Source of the DNA: Serratia entomophila
Lineage (GTDB): Bacteria; Pseudomonadota; Gammaproteobacteria; Enterobacterales; Enterobacteriaceae
NCBI RefSeq assembly: GCF_021462285.1
Contig: NZ_CP082787.1
Span: 4,588,001 to 4,652,000, forward strand
DNA: 64,000 bases
Direction: 5' to 3'
Below, piece after piece: positions 60,285-64,000 of the stretch. The notes under the pieces are model-generated. The model made no database searches, was not told the DNA's origin, and saw only the letters and a list, made by a program, of their open reading frames with translations. The translations under genes and the position numbers were made by a program. Position 1 is the stretch's first letter; every line of letters begins with the position of its first letter.

Positions 60285-62606
60285 ATGCACAACCATCAAA
60301 ACCATAATCATCAAGAACATAACCATACGGAAGGCCACTGCGGCTGCCATCACAGCCACGGCAAAACCCAGCACGGCTGCAGCAGCGAAAAGAAAGACCA
60401 TGCCGCACCAAAGGAACACGCCCAGGCGCACGAGCACGGCGCCAACTGTTGCAGCACCGGCGATACGGCCGATCCGGACGAGGAAAGCGACAGGCTGGCC
60501 GCCGCCCCTCCTTCCGGCAGCCAACGCTTTAGCTGGAAAGTGACCGGCATGGATTGCCCCAGCTGCGCTAAAAAAATTGAGAATGCCGTGACCGCTATCC
60601 CCGGCGTCGACAGCGCGCGCGTGCTGTTCGCCACCGAAAAGCTGGTGGTGGACGCGCAGTCCGACATCAGCCTGCGCATTCAGGATGCGGTAAAACAGGC
60701 CGGCTTCACCCTGCTCGGCGCCCAGGCGGCGGCAGAAAAGGCCGCCGCGCCGCAGGGTTCGCGCTTCGGCGAATTTGGCCCGCTGCTGCTGCTGGCTGCG
60801 CTGATGGCGGTCAGTTGGGCGCTCGACAGCCTTAACCCCGCATGGGGCCGCATCGCCTTTATCGCCACCACCCTGGTGGGCCTGGCGCCGGTCGCCGCCA
60901 AAGCGCTGCGCCTGATCCGCTCGGGCACGCCGTTCGCTATTGAAACCCTGATGAGCGTGGCGGCCATCGGCGCGCTGTTTATCGGCGCCACCGCCGAAGC
61001 GGCGATGGTGCTGCTGCTGTTTATGGTCGGCGAACTGCTGGAATCCTACGCCGCCAACCGGGCCAGACGCGGCGTGACGGCGCTGATGGCGCTGGTGCCG
61101 GAAGATGCGCTGCTGCTGCAGGGAACGGAGCGCAGGCGCGTGCCGGTCGCCGGCCTGCGCCCCGGCGACGTCATTGAAATCGCCCCCGGTGGGCGTTTGC
61201 CGGCCGACGCCGAGCTGCTCAACCCGTTCGCCAGCTTCGACGAAAGCGCGCTGACCGGCGAATCGGTGCCGGTTGAGCGTCAGCAGGGGGAAAAAGTGGC
61301 CGCCGGCAGCCTGTCCGTCGATCAGGCGGCGCAGATGAAGGTGATCTCGGAGCCAGGCAAAAACGCCATCGACCGCATTTTGCAGCTGATTGAAGAAGCC
61401 GAGGAGCGCCGTGCACCGATCGAACGTTTCCTTGACCGCTTCAGCCGCTACTACACTCCCGCCATCATGCTGCTGGCCGTGGCGGTGATCCTGGCGCCGC
61501 CGCTGCTGTTCTCGCAGCCGTGGGACACCTGGATCTATCGCGGCCTGACCCTGCTGCTGATCGGCTGCCCGTGCGCGCTGGTGATCTCCACCCCGGCGGC
61601 CATTACCTCCGGGCTGGCGGCGGCAACCCGGCGCGGCGCGCTGATTAAAGGCGGCGCGGCGCTGGAGCAACTCGGCCAGGTGCAAACTATCGCTTTCGAT
61701 AAAACCGGCACCCTGACGGAAGGCAAGCCGACGGTGACCGACGTGCTGCCAATTGGCGGTATCGGCGAACAGCGGCTGTTAACGCTCGCCGCGGCGGTTG
61801 AGGCCGGCTCCCATCATCCGCTGGCGCAGGCCATCATCAACCGCGCCGCGCAATACGGTGCGGAACTGCCGCCGGCACAGGCCCGTCGCGCGCTGGCCGG
61901 TGTGGGTGTAGAAGGCACGGTCGACGGCAAAACCCTGTTGATCAGCGCACCGGGCAAGCTGGCGCCGGGACTGCTTGGCGGCACATGGCAGAGTCAGGTA
62001 GAAGCGCTGGAAAGCGCCGGTAAAACGGCGGTGGTGGTGCTGGAGGATGGCGCGCCAATCGGCCTGCTGGCGCTGCGCGATACGCTGCGCAGCGACGCCA
62101 AACAGGCGATCGCCGAGCTGAACGCGCTGGGGATCCGCGGCGTAATGCTGACCGGCGATAACCCGCGCGCCGCGGCGGCGATAGCCGGTGAGCTGGGCCT
62201 GGATTATCGCGCCGGTCTGCTGCCGGAGGACAAGGTGAAGGCGGTAACCGAACTGAGCGAGCTGCGCCCGACGGCGATGATCGGCGACGGCATCAACGAC
62301 GCCCCGGCCATGAAGGCCTCGAGCATCGGCATCGCCATGGGCAGCGGCACCGACGTGGCGCTGGAAACTGCCGACGCGGCCCTGACCCACAACCGGCTGC
62401 TGGGCGTGGCGGAGATGATCCGCATCTCGCGCGCCACCCATGCCAACATCCGGCAAAACATCACCATCGCGCTGGGGCTGAAAGGGGTATTTCTGGTCAC
62501 CAGCCTGATGGGGCTGACCGGCCTGTGGCTGGCGGTGCTGGCGGACTCCGGTGCCACCGCGCTGGTGACCGCCAACGCGCTGCGTCTGTTGCAGAAACGC
62601 AGCTAG
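60285..62606 (+). CDS. zntA: Zn(II)/Cd(II)/Pb(II)-exporting P-type ATPase ZntA
   Basis: P1B-type ATPase that exports zinc, cadmium and lead across the inner membrane, 773 residues. A His-rich N-terminus has 15 His in the first 51 residues plus Cys19, 21, 32, 55 and 56, then the heavy-metal-associated domain with GMDCPSC (88-94). The core has TGES, the CPC metal-site helix (LIGCPCALVIS), DKTGTLT with the phosphorylated Asp, SHHPLAQAI and GDGINDAPAM. I chose the ATG at 60285 because of its GGAGGGGG site; a TTG-initiated frame upstream would start inside the promoter. E. coli ZntA lacks the His-rich stretch. Confidence 0.96.
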   Translation: MHNHQNHNHQEHNHTEGHCGCHHSHGKTQHGCSSEKKDHAAPKEHAQAHEHGANCCSTGDTADPDEESDRLAAAPPSGSQRFSWKVTGMDCPSCAKKIENAVTAIPGVDSARVLFATEKLVVDAQSDISLRIQDAVKQAGFTLLGAQAAAEKAAAPQGSRFGEFGPLLLLAALMAVSWALDSLNPAWGRIAFIATTLVGLAPVAAKALRLIRSGTPFAIETLMSVAAIGALFIGATAEAAMVLLLFMVGELLESYAANRARRGVTALMALVPEDALLLQGTERRRVPVAGLRPGDVIEIAPGGRLPADAELLNPFASFDESALTGESVPVERQQGEKVAAGSLSVDQAAQMKVISEPGKNAIDRILQLIEEAEERRAPIERFLDRFSRYYTPAIMLLAVAVILAPPLLFSQPWDTWIYRGLTLLLIGCPCALVISTPAAITSGLAAATRRGALIKGGAALEQLGQVQTIAFDKTGTLTEGKPTVTDVLPIGGIGEQRLLTLAAAVEAGSHHPLAQAIINRAAQYGAELPPAQARRALAGVGVEGTVDGKTLLISAPGKLAPGLLGGTWQSQVEALESAGKTAVVVLEDGAPIGLLALRDTLRSDAKQAIAELNALGIRGVMLTGDNPRAAAAIAGELGLDYRAGLLPEDKVKAVTELSELRPTAMIGDGINDAPAMKASSIGIAMGSGTDVALETADAALTHNRLLGVAEMIRISRATHANIRQNITIALGLKGVFLVTSLMGLTGLWLAVLADSGATALVTANALRLLQKRS

Positions 62607-62614
62607 GCAACGGC

Positions 62615-62645
62615 ATATCAGGGGCGCAGAATTTGCCCCTGATAT
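62615..62645. terminator. Hairpin between zntA and tusA
   Basis: ATATCAGGGGC (62615-62625) pairs perfectly with GCCCCTGATAT (62635-62645) around a 9-nt loop between convergent genes. Neither strand has a T-run, so termination efficiency is uncertain. Confidence 0.55.
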
Positions 62646-62657
62646 CCCTTGCAGCGG

Positions 62658-62903
62658 TTATACGCCCTTGCGCAACAGGTAGCGGTAAGGCGCCTGCTCG
62701 GTTTCCTGCGCCACCAGCGTATGCTCCATAAAGCGGCAAAAGCCCGGAATATCGCGGGTGGTGGCCGGATCGTCGGCGATAATCAGCAGCGTTTCGCCGT
62801 TATCCATGTGGCGCACGGTTTTACGCACCATCATCACCGGTTCAGGGCAGCGCAGCCCCAGCGCGTCGAGCGTCTGGTCTGCCTGGGCAAATAAATCAGT
62901 CAT
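62658..62903 (-). CDS. tusA: Sulfur carrier protein TusA
   Basis: Small sulfurtransferase that takes persulfide sulfur from IscS and passes it to the TusBCD/E relay for 2-thiouridine synthesis in tRNA. The 81-residue product has the E. coli length and the active-site Cys in [18 protein letters not shown] chose the ATG at 62903 ([10 protein letters not shown]) over the open frame extending to 62951. Convergent with zntA, as in E. coli. Confidence 0.95.
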   Translation of the reverse strand: MTDLFAQADQTLDALGLRCPEPVMMVRKTVRHMDNGETLLIIADDPATTRDIPGFCRFMEHTLVAQETEQAPYRYLLRKGV

Positions 62904-63194
62904 GCGATTTTTCTCGAAAAAAACGACCGGCGAACGCTCGCCGCATCTCATTAGCGCCTAGTTTACGCCGGTAGTTTTTCTGCGCAAGATGCGTTAACGT
63001 TTGCGTTAAAAGAGGCTGCGCCACCCGATGAAATGTGGTGCCTTCACTGCCCCCAACGGCCGTTATCACGGGGGAGGCACAGCCTAACCATTGCATTGGT
63101 TGCGCAAACGCGTATTATGCGGCCGCGCGGCATGTTTTACCGCTGTGACGACAGATTCTGGGTTCCCTCACCCCACGACTAAAAAGGCTACATC

Positions 63195-63854
63195 ATGTAT
63201 TCGTTTACCGCTCAGCAGCGCTTCACCGCGTTGGTCTGGCTATCGTTGTTCCATATCGCCATCATTACCTCCAGCAACTATCTGGTGCAGCTGCCGATCA
63301 CCGTTTTCGGCTTCCACACCACCTGGGGCGCATTCACCTTCCCGTTTATCTTTCTGGCGACCGATCTGACGGTGCGCATCTTCGGCGCGCCGCTGGCGCG
63401 ACGCATCATTTTGTCCGTGATGGTGCCAGCGCTGTTCATTTCCTACGTGATTTCCACCGTCACTTACCAGGGGGAATGGCAGGGGTTCGCCGCACTGGGC
63501 AGTTTTAACCTGTTTGTGGCGCGCATCGCCATCGCCAGCTTTATGGCCTACGTGCTCGGCCAGATCCTCGACGTACACGTCTTCAACCGCCTGCGCCAAC
63601 GCAGCGCCTGGTGGGTGGCGCCCGCCGCGGCGATGTTCCTCGGCAACATCAGCGATACGCTGTCGTTCTTCTTCATCGCTTTCTACAAGAGCAGCGACGC
63701 CTTTATGGCCAACAACTGGGTGGAGATCGCCCTGGTGGATTACAGCTTCAAGGTGCTGATCTGCATGCTGTTCTTCCTGCCGATGTACGGCGTGCTGTTG
63801 AACATGCTGCTCAAACGCATCGCGGCGCGCGCCGGCGGCCTGCAGCCGGGCTAA
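63195..63854 (+). CDS. yhhQ: Queuosine-precursor transporter YhhQ (QueP)
   Basis: Inner-membrane protein of the VUT/YhhQ family that imports the queuosine precursors preQ0 and preQ1. The 219-residue product has six to seven hydrophobic helices and the family's AIITSSNYLVQLP, TWGAFTFPFIFLATDLTVRIFG and WVAPAAAMFLGNISDTLSFFFIAFY. It matches E. coli YhhQ (221 residues), which follows tusA there as well. Confidence 0.94.
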   Translation: MYSFTAQQRFTALVWLSLFHIAIITSSNYLVQLPITVFGFHTTWGAFTFPFIFLATDLTVRIFGAPLARRIILSVMVPALFISYVISTVTYQGEWQGFAALGSFNLFVARIAIASFMAYVLGQILDVHVFNRLRQRSAWWVAPAAAMFLGNISDTLSFFFIAFYKSSDAFMANNWVEIALVDYSFKVLICMLFFLPMYGVLLNMLLKRIAARAGGLQPG

Positions 63855-63897
63855 GCCGTGCTATCATTGGCGGCCCGCACCCTTCCGGAGGCCGCCA

Positions 63898-64000
63898 ATG
63901 AGTTTGACCGTCCGCACCGCCACCCTTGAAGACATCCACCGCCTGTATCAAGAGATCCCCGAATTCGGCGTGCTTGCCCGCGTTTCGCCGCCACGGCGCG
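63898..64000 (+). CDS. GNAT family N-acetyltransferase (partial, runs off window)
   Basis: The ATG at 63898 follows a CCGGAGG ribosome site. The visible 34 residues (MSLTVRTATLEDIHRLYQEI, then PEFGVLARVSPPRR) are the beta1-alpha1 start typical of GNAT acetyltransferases. The catalytic part lies outside the window, so the substrate and completeness are unknown. Confidence 0.6.
   Translation, partial: MSLTVRTATLEDIHRLYQEIPEFGVLARVSPPRR

Noticed and set aside
60189..61685. A 498-codon frame antisense to zntA
   Set aside because: Shadow of zntA; the end composition is His/Gly/Ala-rich with no family match.

Overview
The window reads as chromosomal DNA of a Serratia species, most likely the S. 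marcescens group. The evidence is the enterobacterial gene content, the high-GC coding bias, and a 487-residue serralysin next to its Inh inhibitor. No phage, plasmid, integrase, transposase, CRISPR array or secondary-metabolite cluster was seen. Most of the window is ordinary core genome. The less ordinary parts are small insertions in gaps between conserved blocks.

Layout. 1-5.4 kb: an rRNA operon on the minus strand (16S, tRNA-Glu, 23S; 5S lies beyond the left edge) with P1/P2 promoters and boxA sites. 5.4-14.3 kb: hemG, trkH, yigZ, pepQ and an MFS transporter (minus), then fadBA (plus) with a FadR operator. 14.4-17.5 kb: fre, ubiD and pepE. 17.8-26.5 kb: rfaH, a magnesium-type hemB, tatD, tatABC, the ubiquinone genes ubiB/ubiJ/ubiE, and rmuC. 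26.6-30.3 kb: a DedA protein and a tyrosine phosphatase, then udp with paired CRP sites, then ysgA. 30.4-34.6 kb: divergent metE/metR and the biotin transporter gene yigM. 34.8-40.4 kb: yhhA and the PhoB-type ugpBAECQ operon. 40.4-47.7 kb: an aminotransferase, livKHMGF and panM. 47.7-51.0 kb: two poorly characterised exported proteins (a DUF3142 protein and a repeat protein). 51.0-57.7 kb: rpoH, ftsYEX, rsmD, yhhL, yhhM, yhhN. 57.7-64.0 kb: inh and the serralysin gene, then zntA, tusA, yhhQ and the start of a GNAT gene.

Compared with E. coli gene order (from memory), blocks that lie apart there (hemG to yigM, and yhhA to yhhQ) are joined here between yigM and yhhA. Gene-sized differences sit at pepQ/fadB (MFS), ubiD/rfaH (pepE), rfaH/tatD (hemB), rmuC/udp (DedA and phosphatase), ugpB/livF (aminotransferase), panM/rpoH (DUF3142 pair where E. 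coli has livJ) and yhhN/zntA (serralysin and inhibitor).

The genes cover ribosome production, haem and ubiquinone synthesis, Tat export, fatty-acid beta-oxidation, methionine synthesis, phosphate-starvation uptake of glycerol-3-phosphate, branched-chain amino acid uptake, heat shock, SRP targeting and division, zinc export and a secreted protease. I found no convincing new multi-gene system. The best candidates for follow-up are a 30-bp inverted-repeat element wedged exactly between livG and livF, the DUF3142/repeat-protein pair, a 16-copy hexanucleotide tract inside ftsY, and hairpins placed between binding-protein or protease genes and their downstream partners.
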